Assembly: GCA_029202525.1 (NCBI GenBank)
Contig: CP119325.1
Location: forward strand, 2,330,001-2,394,000
Length of the DNA stretch: 64,000 nt
Direction of reading: 5' to 3'
DNA from: Candidatus Pseudomonas phytovorans
GTDB taxonomy: Bacteria; Pseudomonadota; Gammaproteobacteria; Pseudomonadales; Pseudomonadaceae
Shown here: piece after piece, positions 1-6,794 of the stretch
How positions within the stretch are numbered: position 1 is the stretch's first letter
Layout of the letters: the number at the start of each line of letters is the position of its first letter
Translations under genes and position numbers: made by a program
Notes under the pieces: generated by a model
What the model was told of the DNA's origin: nothing
The model's input: the letters and a program-made list of their open reading frames with translations, nothing else
The model's database searches: none

Positions 1-219
1 GAGTCGATCTACGCCTTCAATCAGCAGTACATCACCTTCGTGGCTATCGTCCAGCAGTCGGAACAGTTGAGGGCGTTCGAGCTTAGCGCCACTGGCGTTC
101 TCGATATAGAAGGCTGCGATCTTGTGCCCTTGCTCCGCAGCGAAGTCGATTAGCGACTGCTTTGCCCTTGTAGCATCCTGTTCGGAAGTTGAAGCCCGAA
201 GGTAAGCGCGGATGAACAT
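1..219 (-). CDS. Serine recombinase (resolvase/invertase family), N-terminal part
   Basis: The first 73 residues of a small serine recombinase are visible; the rest lies beyond the left window edge. The protein opens MFIRAYLRASTSEQDA, the usual start of the resolvase catalytic domain, and the probable nucleophile is Ser10. Further on, ENASGAKLERPQL and GDVLLIEGVDRL match the conserved segments that follow the nucleophile in this family. Such enzymes cut and rejoin DNA at short paired sites, as resolvases, invertases or island recombinases. The ATG sits just downstream of a sigma70-like promoter threaded through three copies of TGTGTCAC, which suggests autoregulation. Family assignment is firm; whether it is a resolvase or an invertase cannot be told from this fragment. 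Confidence 0.85.
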   Translation of the reverse strand, partial: MFIRAYLRASTSEQDATRAKQSLIDFAAEQGHKIAAFYIENASGAKLERPQLFRLLDDSHEGDVLLIEGVDRL

Positions 220-231
220 CGTAGTTCCCTC

Positions 232-268
232 TGTGTCACTTTGGATGTGTCACATAGTACTGTGTCAC
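232..268. repeat. Three direct repeats TGTGTCAC
   Basis: Exact copies of TGTGTCAC lie at 232-239, 246-253 and 261-268, spaced 14 and 15 bp apart. They overlap the promoter and probable leader of the serine recombinase gene, so they could be its own binding subsites or those of a repressor. Confidence 0.6.
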
Positions 269-282
269 GTAGGGTCAGTAAA
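254..282 (-). promoter_or_regulatory. Sigma70-like promoter of the serine recombinase gene
   Basis: Read on the minus strand, TTTACT (277-282) is followed after exactly 17 bp by TACTAT (254-259), about 35 bp upstream of the ATG. Two of the TGTGTCAC repeats flank or lie inside the core promoter, which would allow autorepression. Confidence 0.5.
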
Positions 283-814
283 GATATTTAATGACACGAA
301 TTCAAAGACGCTTAAAGCGAGTTCTCACCCATTTCGTCTGTAGTACCTCAAGTACACCCGTAATGACACGCGAAAACCTGCCAGGGCTACCTCTATGGAT
401 TTGCCGACCGGGGGCGGGGCAAGACAGGGCTCACATTCGAGCCATCGGGCACAGGGCCGCTAACGGGGACGGGGTGAGAAAATTCGCTGGCCCTACACTA
501 GCCCCTGCAATGAAGAAGCTTACTTTTCCGCCAATGGCGGGAAGCCCTACAGCGTGCGCCTAGAACTCCAGCAATTTGTGAGAGATAAGGCCGTGTAGCG
601 TCATTTGCTTAGCGCCGTCACCGTCAATGCCACGTAACTAGGGCCTTAGACGCTAGTCAGAGGAGAGCATCTCCAGAAAAGATGCCTTGGGGCAATTAGT
701 TCGAGATTAGTTATGCGTCTAGTAGTCGAAGGCTTGATCTGTAGGGGCTGTGGCGCAAAGGAGCGTTACTTGGCCTCGGGTAAAGCAGGGCGGGGGCCGT
801 CGTAGCGAGCGAGG
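283..814. other. Non-coding stretch of the island
   Basis: I see no convincing gene in this stretch of about 530 bp. Open frames here lack a ribosome binding site and have no recognisable domain. The base composition is island-like. Confidence 0.4.
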
Positions 815-1042
815 TCAATCGTGCGTGAGAGTCTCAACGTCTGCAACGAGGTCAGATGGTTTGCACCCGAGTGCAGAGGCTAGCTTGAAGATGATGTTGA
901 TGGTGGGCTGGTGGATGCCCCTCTCGATAAGACTGACGTAATTGCGTTGCACATCGGCCTCCAGCGCCAGCTTCTCCTGCGTGAGTCCTGCCTGCTTCCG
1001 TCTTTCACGGAGAACCTTGCCGAATGCCAAGCCTGCGTCCAA
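815..1042 (-). CDS. XRE-family transcriptional regulator
   Basis: A small Cro/C1-type DNA-binding protein of about 75 residues, consisting almost only of a helix-turn-helix domain. Key segments are GKVLRERRKQAGLTQEKLA and RNYVSLIERGIHQPTI, the classic XRE scaffold, followed by a KLASALGCKPSDLV helix. I chose a TTG start at 1042 because AGAGGGGG lies six bases upstream; an upstream TTG at 1081 would add 13 residues. A perfect inverted repeat at 1096-1113 just upstream is a good candidate operator. It is probably a local regulator of island genes; its targets are not evident beyond its own promoter and the divergent genes from 1341 on. Confidence 0.85.
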   Translation of the reverse strand: MDAGLAFGKVLRERRKQAGLTQEKLALEADVQRNYVSLIERGIHQPTINIIFKLASALGCKPSDLVADVETLTHD

Positions 1043-1095
1043 ACCTTGCCCCCTCTGTATGAGGTTGCACTGTCGGTTCAAGGGCGTGCCGGGTC

Positions 1096-1113
1096 TTCAC
1101 AGTATGCTGTGAA
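1096..1113. promoter_or_regulatory. Palindromic operator candidate
   Basis: TTCACAG and CTGTGAA form a perfect 7-bp inverted repeat around TATG, directly upstream of the XRE regulator. Size and position fit a dimeric XRE repressor site. Confidence 0.5.
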
Positions 1114-1259
1114 TTTCATCGATGGCATGGCATTATTGGTCTCGCCCGAGGCTACCATCCAGCCCGAGCCCACCAGGCGTACTCTGCAGTGAGAGGTTGA
1201 GTCTTCCATGTTGTAGGTAGGGGAGAGCGTTTAGCACGTGTTGTACGCCGGTGCGCCCT

Positions 1260-1299
1260 GTAAGTCAGTAAGTCAGTAAGTCTAGTAAGTCTAGTAAGG
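1260..1299. repeat. Iteron-like tandem repeats of GTAAGTC
   Basis: GTAAGTC occurs at 1260, 1268, 1276 and 1285, with a variant GTAAGGC at 1294. The spacing is 8 bp for the first three and 9 bp for the last two. The array ends about 40 bp before the ATG of the next small gene and could be a regulator site or replication-type iterons. Confidence 0.6.
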
Positions 1300-1340
1300 C
1301 CGTAAGACAAACTTTATTACTGATTTACAGGAGCTTAACC

Positions 1341-1472
1341 ATGATCAACAGATACTCAGCGACCAGCACCATCCCTAGTTCTCAGCAAGATGCGGTTGAC
1401 GCCTTCGCCAGCTCTTCCCGTACAGAAAGGACTGACCATTCTCACCGCGTTCTTGTAGCAGTGGGAGCGTGA
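1341..1472 (+). CDS. Small hypothetical protein (43 aa)
   Basis: A short frame beginning MINRYSATSTIPSSQQ and ending in GCG TGA. AGGAG sits seven bases before the ATG. The stop codon is three bases from the start of the next gene, whose own ribosome binding site (GGGAG, 1463-1467) lies inside this frame, so translation is probably coupled. The sequence is polar with no recognised domain. It may be a genuine small protein or a leader peptide for the following gene. The tandem GTAAGTC array lies just upstream. Confidence 0.45.
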   Translation: MINRYSATSTIPSSQQDAVDAFASSSRTERTDHSHRVLVAVGA

Positions 1473-1475
1473 TGG

Positions 1476-1859
1476 ATGAACCGTCAGGACGAAGTGGTAA
1501 AAGTCCCAGCGTACGCAATTGAGGCACTGGCAGCATACGTACCTCTGGGGGACGATAGCGTCGGACTCATGTTGCTTCTGCTGATGAAGATGGACAGCAA
1601 CCGTGTGGTGAGGATCGATACGGATTTGCTACCCCGCTATTTCACCATCAGGCGTGACCGATTTGACTACGCATTGTCCGGTGTAATCAAAAACGGGTGG
1701 GTACATTCAGTAGAGCAGCAAGCGTTGCAAAGTGGTTTTCTGAATTGCGTTGTTCACTCTGCCTTCATTGATTCAGACTTCGAAGCTCTTATTGCGTTCT
1801 TTAATCCTCTCTTGCCTAATACATGTAAACGGATTGAAGGGCCGTTGAGCTTCGAGTAG
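1476..1859 (+). CDS. Hypothetical island protein (127 aa)
   Basis: I do not recognise this 127-residue protein. It begins MNRQDEVVKVPAYAIEALA and contains a run of alternating hydrophobic and charged segments (GLMLLLLMKMDSNRVV, then FTIRRDRFDYALSGVIKNGW). This reads like a compact alpha-beta or winged-helix fold, of the kind used by plasmid and island replication initiators or regulators. No catalytic motif, signal peptide or clear membrane segment is seen. It is preceded by GGGAG eight bases before the ATG and is coupled to the 43-residue frame. Real-gene status is likely; function is unknown. Confidence 0.55.
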   Translation: MNRQDEVVKVPAYAIEALAAYVPLGDDSVGLMLLLLMKMDSNRVVRIDTDLLPRYFTIRRDRFDYALSGVIKNGWVHSVEQQALQSGFLNCVVHSAFIDSDFEALIAFFNPLLPNTCKRIEGPLSFE

Positions 1860-1961
1860 CTCTGCTGAATAGGGCAAGGATGCCCGCATCAGTCCTAATG
1901 GTATCAAGTGGTTGAAGTTGCATGTGTTATTTCTAACTATCGAAAATTTCAAGGAATATCT

Positions 1962-2375
1962 ATGGCAAGGACCTTCCGTAATCCAGCAAATGGTCACACT
2001 GAGTCCATTAGTAGGGAGGCTAGTGGTTTGGTCGTTTTATTCGGTCCGTTGTACCTCGCCAGCAAGGGTCTCTGGGGGCATTTCTTCCTATGGCTATTAC
2101 TGGTTGGTGGCTTCTCGCTGGCAACCGGTGGTCCAGGGATAATTATCGCCTTGCCTATAGCGATTGTGGTGTACGCCTTCAGCATCAATAGCATCATCGC
2201 GAACTCTTACCTGCGTAAAGGATGGCAAGAAGTAGTGGTTGAGTCGGACCAGTCTACTGGCCAGCCAGTAATGAGTGTAGGTGGCCAGAGAGAATGTCCG
2301 TTCTGTGCTGAGTTGATCAAGATGCAAGCAGTGAAGTGTAAGCACTGTGGATCTTTGGTAAAGCCCCTGGTCTAA
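1962..2375 (+). CDS. Membrane protein with C-terminal zinc ribbon
   Basis: A 137-residue protein with a short basic N-terminus, two adjoining hydrophobic stretches near residues 25-75 (LVVLFGPLYLASKGLWGHF and a glycine-rich segment ending IALPIAIVVYAFSI), and a C-terminal CPFC-x9-CKHC zinc ribbon. Proteins with this layout sit in the inner membrane with the ribbon in the cytoplasm; their roles are mostly unknown. I chose the ATG at 1962 because AAGGA lies six bases upstream; an upstream ATG at 1908 has no such site. Domain reading is firm, function is not. Confidence 0.7.
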   Translation: MARTFRNPANGHTESISREASGLVVLFGPLYLASKGLWGHFFLWLLLVGGFSLATGGPGIIIALPIAIVVYAFSINSIIANSYLRKGWQEVVVESDQSTGQPVMSVGGQRECPFCAELIKMQAVKCKHCGSLVKPLV

Positions 2376-2410
2376 GTGTAAGAAAGCCTGATAGGGGGGC
2401 TTACTCAAGC

Positions 2411-3035
2411 AGGGTGTTGGTGCACCACTTCACCCTGTCCCTTAGAGTTGATGCTGCCCCTGACGGCTACACTTTTATAGTGGGGCAGGAAGGCATAGCT
2501 CCACAAGAATCTTGATGTTCTTTCGAAGGCTAATTTGTGCACGCCATCATCCACTGATGGTTCAATTTCTAGAGTTCGTACTCAGCTAAAGGCGAGGTGG
2601 TGCTGTCCACCTCCGTCTCCGCTCCGTAGAGTTGCTAATGCGGCTATCGGCTTTCATTTCTAAGAAGGTGGCGTAAAGACGCTCTTAGTGAGGGCCAATT
2701 GTGGCTGAGGCCACAGCGTAGCTCTGCACAGCAAGATGAAGAGCGGGAAGGGACTCTGCTCGCCCTTGCTCCTTCCCACTGCATAGAATTCTACTCTTGC
2801 CTTACGGCAAGCTCCTAAGTAAAAGGGGGCAGGGGCAAGAAAGCCCCCTAATGCTTCTCCTTTCACATTGCAGATATATGGTGACGTCCACGTCACGTTG
2901 AATAACGTCTACTGTCCTCAGCAAGGTTAAGATCAAGAGCAGAGAGGGGCTTTCTTGCCCCGTCTCTTGTCCCTGCTACATAGAGGTGCTATCCGTGCCT
3001 CAGGCACAGCCTATCCGTTGTGGCGTATACGCCAC
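2411..3035. other. Non-coding region packed with short perfect hairpins
   Basis: The 780 bp between 2376 and 3157 have no credible gene but hold about a dozen separate inverted repeats. Examples are AGGGTG/CACCCT (2411-2436), CTGCCCC/GGGGCAG (2454-2488), CCATCA/TGATGG (2544-2560), GAGGTGG/CCACCTC (2594-2613), CTAAGA with nested GCGT/ACGC (2660-2688), GTGGC/GCCAC (2701-2714), GGGAAGG/CCTTCCC (2745-2777), CTTGCC/GGCAAG (2796-2811), GGGGC/GCCCC (2832-2847), GTGACGT/ACGTCAC (2881-2896), AGAGA plus GGGGC with their partners (2941-2967), GTGCC/GGCAC (2995-3007) and a 16-bp palindrome (3020-3035). It could be a large structured RNA or an origin-type DNA region. Confidence 0.55.
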
Positions 3036-3157
3036 GGTGTAAGTCATAATTTACTTTAGATCGTCATGTCTGGAATTTAGTTTGCCTAAGGTATGGTAGG
3101 CGCGGTTTATAATTTCCGGACAAATGAGAAATGCTCTGAATTGGTGGGCTGTGGATC

Positions 3158-3961
3158 CTAAATGAACCACGCCTCATATTCAGCGTAATCAATCCCAGGC
3201 GACTCTGCGTGGTCCTTGATCTGATTGCACTTCATTTCTTCCGTGCTTGGTCTTGCGACGGGGCGGAGCTCTGGGTTTTTTTCAAGATCACCTACAATTT
3301 TTGCAGTTCGTTTTAGCAGCTTCTCAACCGGTTCGGGGCTGTAGCCAATAACCGCGAGTTTGAGTAGATGCTCTTTCGCAGCAAAATGTTGCTTTCTTCG
3401 GGCGAGTCTAGCGTTTTCGCACTGATCCCCTTGCCAAGTAGCATGGATTTCCATGTACTCGTTCACGTACTCATCAATCCTGCTGAGGAGGTCCGTGGCT
3501 GCACTAATCATGAATCTGTTACTTGATTTGGGAGCACAACCATCAATCCAGTCTGGTACAAATACTACCTTAGAGTCTTCTTCCGTGGCTCGCTCTCGTG
3601 CCTTTGCTTTAATGCGCTTGATGGTGTCGGCAGTATAGTTGCTCTTGTAGTGGCCGTTTGTCGTGCCCCACGTGTTGCGATATTCTTCATGCAGGATGTC
3701 GCGCAGTTCGTAGTCCCTAACGCCACTTGGTCGGCAAGCAAGTGGGAATATTCTCTCGAAGGCTTTATCAAACGGTTTGAGGTTCTTTGGTTTCCATCGT
3801 TGATCCTTCTTAGGTTTCACGATCCCCTTGGTTAATGCCTTAATGCGACGCTCGGGTACGCCGGTCTCATTCTTGATTTTTTCTATAGACAGTCCCTTTT
3901 CGCGAAGCTCGATTACTCGATGTTCAGCTGGGGTTAAGGGGGCGGCGCTACTACTGCTCAT
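3158..3961 (-). CDS. Hypothetical HTH protein of the island (267 aa)
   Basis: I do not recognise this family. The N-terminus (LTPAEHRVIELREKGLSIEK, then NETGVPERRIKAL) reads as a helix-turn-helix of the sigma-region-4 or Hin type. The middle is basic and rich in Trp/Lys, and the C-terminal half is mostly helical with charged stretches. There is no signal peptide or membrane segment, so it is probably a cytoplasmic DNA-binding protein. AAGGA lies about six bases before the ATG at 3961. It is transcribed in the same direction as the integrase, 350 bp downstream of it. The intervening DNA holds a palindromic repeat set (4217-4300) that this protein might bind, and the hairpin-rich region follows its stop. 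The role is inferred only from position. Confidence 0.6.
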   Translation of the reverse strand: MSSSSAAPLTPAEHRVIELREKGLSIEKIKNETGVPERRIKALTKGIVKPKKDQRWKPKNLKPFDKAFERIFPLACRPSGVRDYELRDILHEEYRNTWGTTNGHYKSNYTADTIKRIKAKARERATEEDSKVVFVPDWIDGCAPKSSNRFMISAATDLLSRIDEYVNEYMEIHATWQGDQCENARLARRKQHFAAKEHLLKLAVIGYSPEPVEKLLKRTAKIVGDLEKNPELRPVARPSTEEMKCNQIKDHAESPGIDYAEYEAWFI

Positions 3962-4216
3962 GGTTCTTCCTTGGTGTAATTCTATGCGGGTGCAAACCTC
4001 CGATGTCCCAGTTAGAAAAGGGAGCTATTAGCCTTACCTCGGGCAGCACGAAACCCGTTCTGCTCAATGGCCAGAGACGTAAATAAGCGAGGTGCGGGCC
4101 TGGTAGGGTATTGCGGTAGCCAGTGGCTCTGGCTTGCGAAAAGAGTACAGTTTCTTTGCGTGAAGTCAAGCCGTAGAAGTGTATTTTTTTTTGCTTTCGA
4201 GTGGCTGTTTTCTTAA

Positions 4217-4300
4217 TTGCTATAGAACTTCTATAGCAACTAATCTTTGTTGCTATAGAGTTTATGTAGCGCCAGCGCTCTACTGCTATATAAGTTCTAT
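4217..4300. promoter_or_regulatory. Long palindrome with extra half-sites between integrase and HTH gene
   Basis: A perfect inverted repeat of 11-bp arms (TTGCTATAGAA and its complement, one base between) lies at 4217-4239. A further half-site TTGCTATAGA is at 4250-4259 and a degenerate full copy at 4284-4300. Between them AGCGC and GCGCT form another small inverted repeat. The rest of the 349-bp gap 3962-4310 shows no gene. This set looks like a protein-binding operator or recombination arm sites. Confidence 0.6.
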
Positions 4301-4310
4301 CGTAAAACCC

Positions 4311-5625
4311 TCAGTGTCCTATGTCGTCATGCAGATTTATCTGCATCAGAGCCTCCAGCATCGCCTTCAGCGGGCTACGGCTGCCGTAAACACTGAACGT
4401 TACGGCTCCGTCTTCGTGTCCAGCAATGCGTTTGATAAGCGAGTCCTGGACCCCGGCGTCACGCAGGTCATCGATGAGCGTATGTCTGAAGCTGTGAAAG
4501 GTCTTGCGGGGGTCGGTGATACCAAGTCTTGTCTTGTAGCGACCGAACCACTTCGACGGAGCATGGCCGAGCTTGCCCCGCACTGCTTCTAGCTCAGGGA
4601 ATACACGATCAGCGCCGGTAGCTTTGACCGATTCAACATGCTGAAGCAGGCCCAGGTCCAGCAGGACAGGGTGCAGGGGAAGTACTCGTCGGCTGCTGGC
4701 GTTCTTGAGGTTCTGGCCTTCACGGCTGTCATCAATGCGAATGCACTGAATACCCTGGTGTTCAGTGAAGTCATCAACCCGCAACTGGCATAGCTCTTCC
4801 AGTCGTGCCCCTGTAGCTCTACCCATCAAAGGCAACCAGTAACGCCACGGGTGCTTGCGTGCTTCCTGCCGCAGCGCCTCATGACTCAGCAGTGTCGCCA
4901 AGTCGCTGCGGTCGAATGAGAGTCGTGCTTCTTTTGCTGACCCCGCCATGACCTTCATGCCAGCGAGAGGATTGTCAGTGACGTACCCATTCGCTTTGGA
5001 CCAGTTCATGAACGCAGTGAGCTTACGTAAGCGGTTATTAATCGTGACGGCAGTGATGGTCTTGTAGGTGCTGCCTGACTCAACCACCTGCTTCAACGTC
5101 TTACCCTTGAACTCGGGACGTAGGCTGAAGTACTGGGGGCAGCGGCTGAGCCGTTCCTTTAGGATACGAGCTTGCTGAGCATCGAAGGCTATCGCAGGCA
5201 TATCACCCACCAGCTCGAATAGATCGGCTAGGGCACGTTCAATGTCATCGATGCTGCCTTGTCGCCATGTGCCACCGCGTTTCCCTTCTTCTATATAAAG
5301 CTTGGAAAGGGTGGCCAGAGTAGGGCCTTCGGCTCTTGGCTTCTGTATGGCTGCTGGAACCCCCCCCTGAAACGGTCGGGACGGATACTTGAGGTGTCGC
5401 TTCACGCCACTGCTCACACAGCGTACGTAGCGTTTCTGGGGCAGTTAACGGGTGCTCGCTCAGGTGGCGATTAACCTGCTGAGCTAATGACGAGGCAAGG
5501 AAGAGAGCTGCCTGACGTTCACGTACACGCAGGGACAATCGAAGGGTGTGTCGGTTGGGGAATAGGTGCTTGGGTAGTCGAAGGTTGAGGTAGTAAACGG
5601 ACTGGCGGCGGACAATGTAGGTCAT
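4311..5625 (-). pseudogene. Tyrosine-type island integrase split by a frameshift
   Basis: Two overlapping frames together give one integrase of about 437 residues. The N-terminal part begins MTYIVRRQSVYYLNLRLP at 5625, an arm-binding start typical of island integrases. The C-terminal part carries the core-binding domain and the catalytic domain: GRATGARLEELCQLRVDDF (first Arg), a HSFRHTLIDDL box and GHEDGAVTFSVYG with the nucleophilic Tyr. The frames meet at a run of eight G on the coding strand (5360-5367); removing one base joins them. This may be an inactivating indel, a slippage site or a sequencing error. Without correction only a C-terminal fragment starting near 5417 would be made. The gene abuts ffs, a plausible attachment site. 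Confidence 0.85.
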
Positions 5626-5638
5626 GAGAAAACACCAG

Positions 5639-5673
5639 AGTGGACCAGTAAAGTGGACCAATTGAGTGGAACA
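5639..5673. repeat. Three 9-bp direct repeats at 13-bp spacing upstream of the integrase
   Basis: AGTGGACCA at 5639 and 5652 and AGTGGAACA at 5665 repeat with a 13-bp period just upstream of the integrase start. The regular spacing is like arm-type sites bound by integrase or excisionase. Confidence 0.55.
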
Positions 5674-5767
5674 ATTCTGGTCGCACCCCGATCTCCGAGC
5701 GTCTGTGCGGGGTGTCCGCACGGGGAGATTTCTTGCTACCGCATCAGCCTGAAACCCTTGTCCCATA

Positions 5768-5875
5768 AGGCCCGCATTGATTCCCGTGCATGCTTGCATG
5801 CGACCTGGTCAGATCCGGAAGGAAGCAGCCATAGCGGGAACATCGAGTGCCGGGGTGTGGCTGGTGGGGCCGCCT
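5768..5875 (+). ncRNA. ffs: Signal recognition particle RNA (4.5S RNA)
   Basis: The conserved SRP Alu-free core is unmistakable: GGTCAGATCCGGAAGGAAGC starts at 5807, followed by the matching 3' side with GTGCCGGGGTGTGGCTGGTG, as in E. coli 4.5S RNA. The GGCCC near 5769 pairs with GGGCC near 5868 to close the rod. The RNA binds Ffh and targets membrane proteins to the Sec machinery. Ends are estimated from the pairing and could shift by several bases. In Pseudomonas this gene lies close to dnaX, as here. The island integrase is immediately upstream, so the RNA or its 5' flank may be the attachment site. Confidence 0.9.
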
Positions 5876-5881
5876 CCATTT

Positions 5882-5901
5882 CAGGGGTTCGAAAACCTCT
5901 G
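5882..5901 (+). terminator. Hairpin after ffs
   Basis: CAGGGGTT, loop CGAA and AACCTCTG form an 8-bp stem with one G-U pair just downstream of the SRP RNA. No U-tract follows, so its role as a terminator or processing signal is uncertain. Confidence 0.4.
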
Positions 5902-5922
5902 CCTGTCCAGATCCTATCCTGC

Positions 5923-6726
5923 TCAATCGCATGCAATAGGGCCACTCAGCCGCTGCGAATCGAACGCCGCCAACACTGTGGCATGGTCGCCAGGCAATGT
6001 AACCAGCTGCGTACAGTTAGAACCGCTATGTTCTACATAATCGCGCGTCAATTCAGGTTCTATTGTGCGGTCGTCGCGCCCGACGAAGTGCCTCTGTGGT
6101 ATCTCCCGAAGTATTGCACCCTCCACGGTCGGTTCAAGTGAACCTGTCAGCGGCGACAAGCCATGGTGCTTTACCCACGCGGCTGGGTCCAGGTTGCCGG
6201 CAATGGTCTGTATCTGGTTGACATCATTACGCTGCTCGGCCAGCAGCAGGGCGACTGCCGCGCCTCCCGAATACCCGACCAGCTCTATGGAGGTTGCGCC
6301 ATACCGGCGTTTGAACAGGTCGACTGCTGCGCTCATGGCTTCAATAACCTTCGGGCTGAATCTGGCGTTGGTCCAGACAGACGTGTCACAGCCTTCTGCC
6401 ATCACGAACTGGCAGGGCCTGGCCACATAGATACCGGGGTGGCTGCGCGTGGCCAGCTCGGCAACTGCGAAAGCGTGCGGTGATGGGTCCAGGCTGGGTT
6501 GTGACGGGGTCGACCAGGCGTGGCCGTCGCCTTCTATATAAATGGTCAGGCGGGGGCCTGGTGTGAACTGGGCGGGTGTGAGGGCCAGGATGGGAAACGG
6601 CGAGGTCTGAACCACCTCGGTCTTTGCCCCATGGTCCCGTGCCCATTCATTCAGCTTGGCTTGCTGGCTCGAACAGCCTGCAAGCCCTGACATGATTGCA
6701 GCAAAGGTGAGCAGTTGCTTGAGCAT
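5923..6726 (-). CDS. Alpha/beta hydrolase lipoprotein
   Basis: A 267-residue exported protein. The N-terminus MLKQLLTFAAIMSGLAGCSS is a lipoprotein signal with the lipobox GLAGC and the lipidated Cys at residue 18, so it should be anchored to the outer or inner membrane. The mature part has an alpha/beta hydrolase layout: IYIEGDGHAW near residue 62, the nucleophile elbow GYSGG near residue 152 and a late PGDHAT segment supplying the catalytic His. The substrate is unknown; related Pseudomonas proteins are annotated only as hydrolases. It stands alone between ffs and the autotransporter and is transcribed toward ffs. Confidence 0.75.
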   Translation of the reverse strand: MLKQLLTFAAIMSGLAGCSSQQAKLNEWARDHGAKTEVVQTSPFPILALTPAQFTPGPRLTIYIEGDGHAWSTPSQPSLDPSPHAFAVAELATRSHPGIYVARPCQFVMAEGCDTSVWTNARFSPKVIEAMSAAVDLFKRRYGATSIELVGYSGGAAVALLLAEQRNDVNQIQTIAGNLDPAAWVKHHGLSPLTGSLEPTVEGAILREIPQRHFVGRDDRTIEPELTRDYVEHSGSNCTQLVTLPGDHATVLAAFDSQRLSGPIACD

Positions 6727-6747
6727 TGTCGGGCCACCGTGAAAATG

Positions 6748-6775
6748 AATCAGCCCGCCAGATGGCGGGCTGATT
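6748..6775 (-). terminator. Intrinsic terminator of the autotransporter gene
   Basis: A perfect 12-bp stem (AATCAGCCCGCC with its complement, loop of four) lies about 20 bp after the autotransporter stop, and on the minus strand is followed by CATTTTC. Confidence 0.7.
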
Positions 6776-6794
6776 GGTCAGCAGGCTTTCAGGG

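Noticed and set aside
291..563. A 90-residue frame in the island
   Set aside because: No ribosome binding site, no motif, and it begins within the recombinase promoter area.
3962..4310. A tRNA gene as attachment site next to the integrase
   Set aside because: No cloverleaf or T-loop sequence could be found on either strand.
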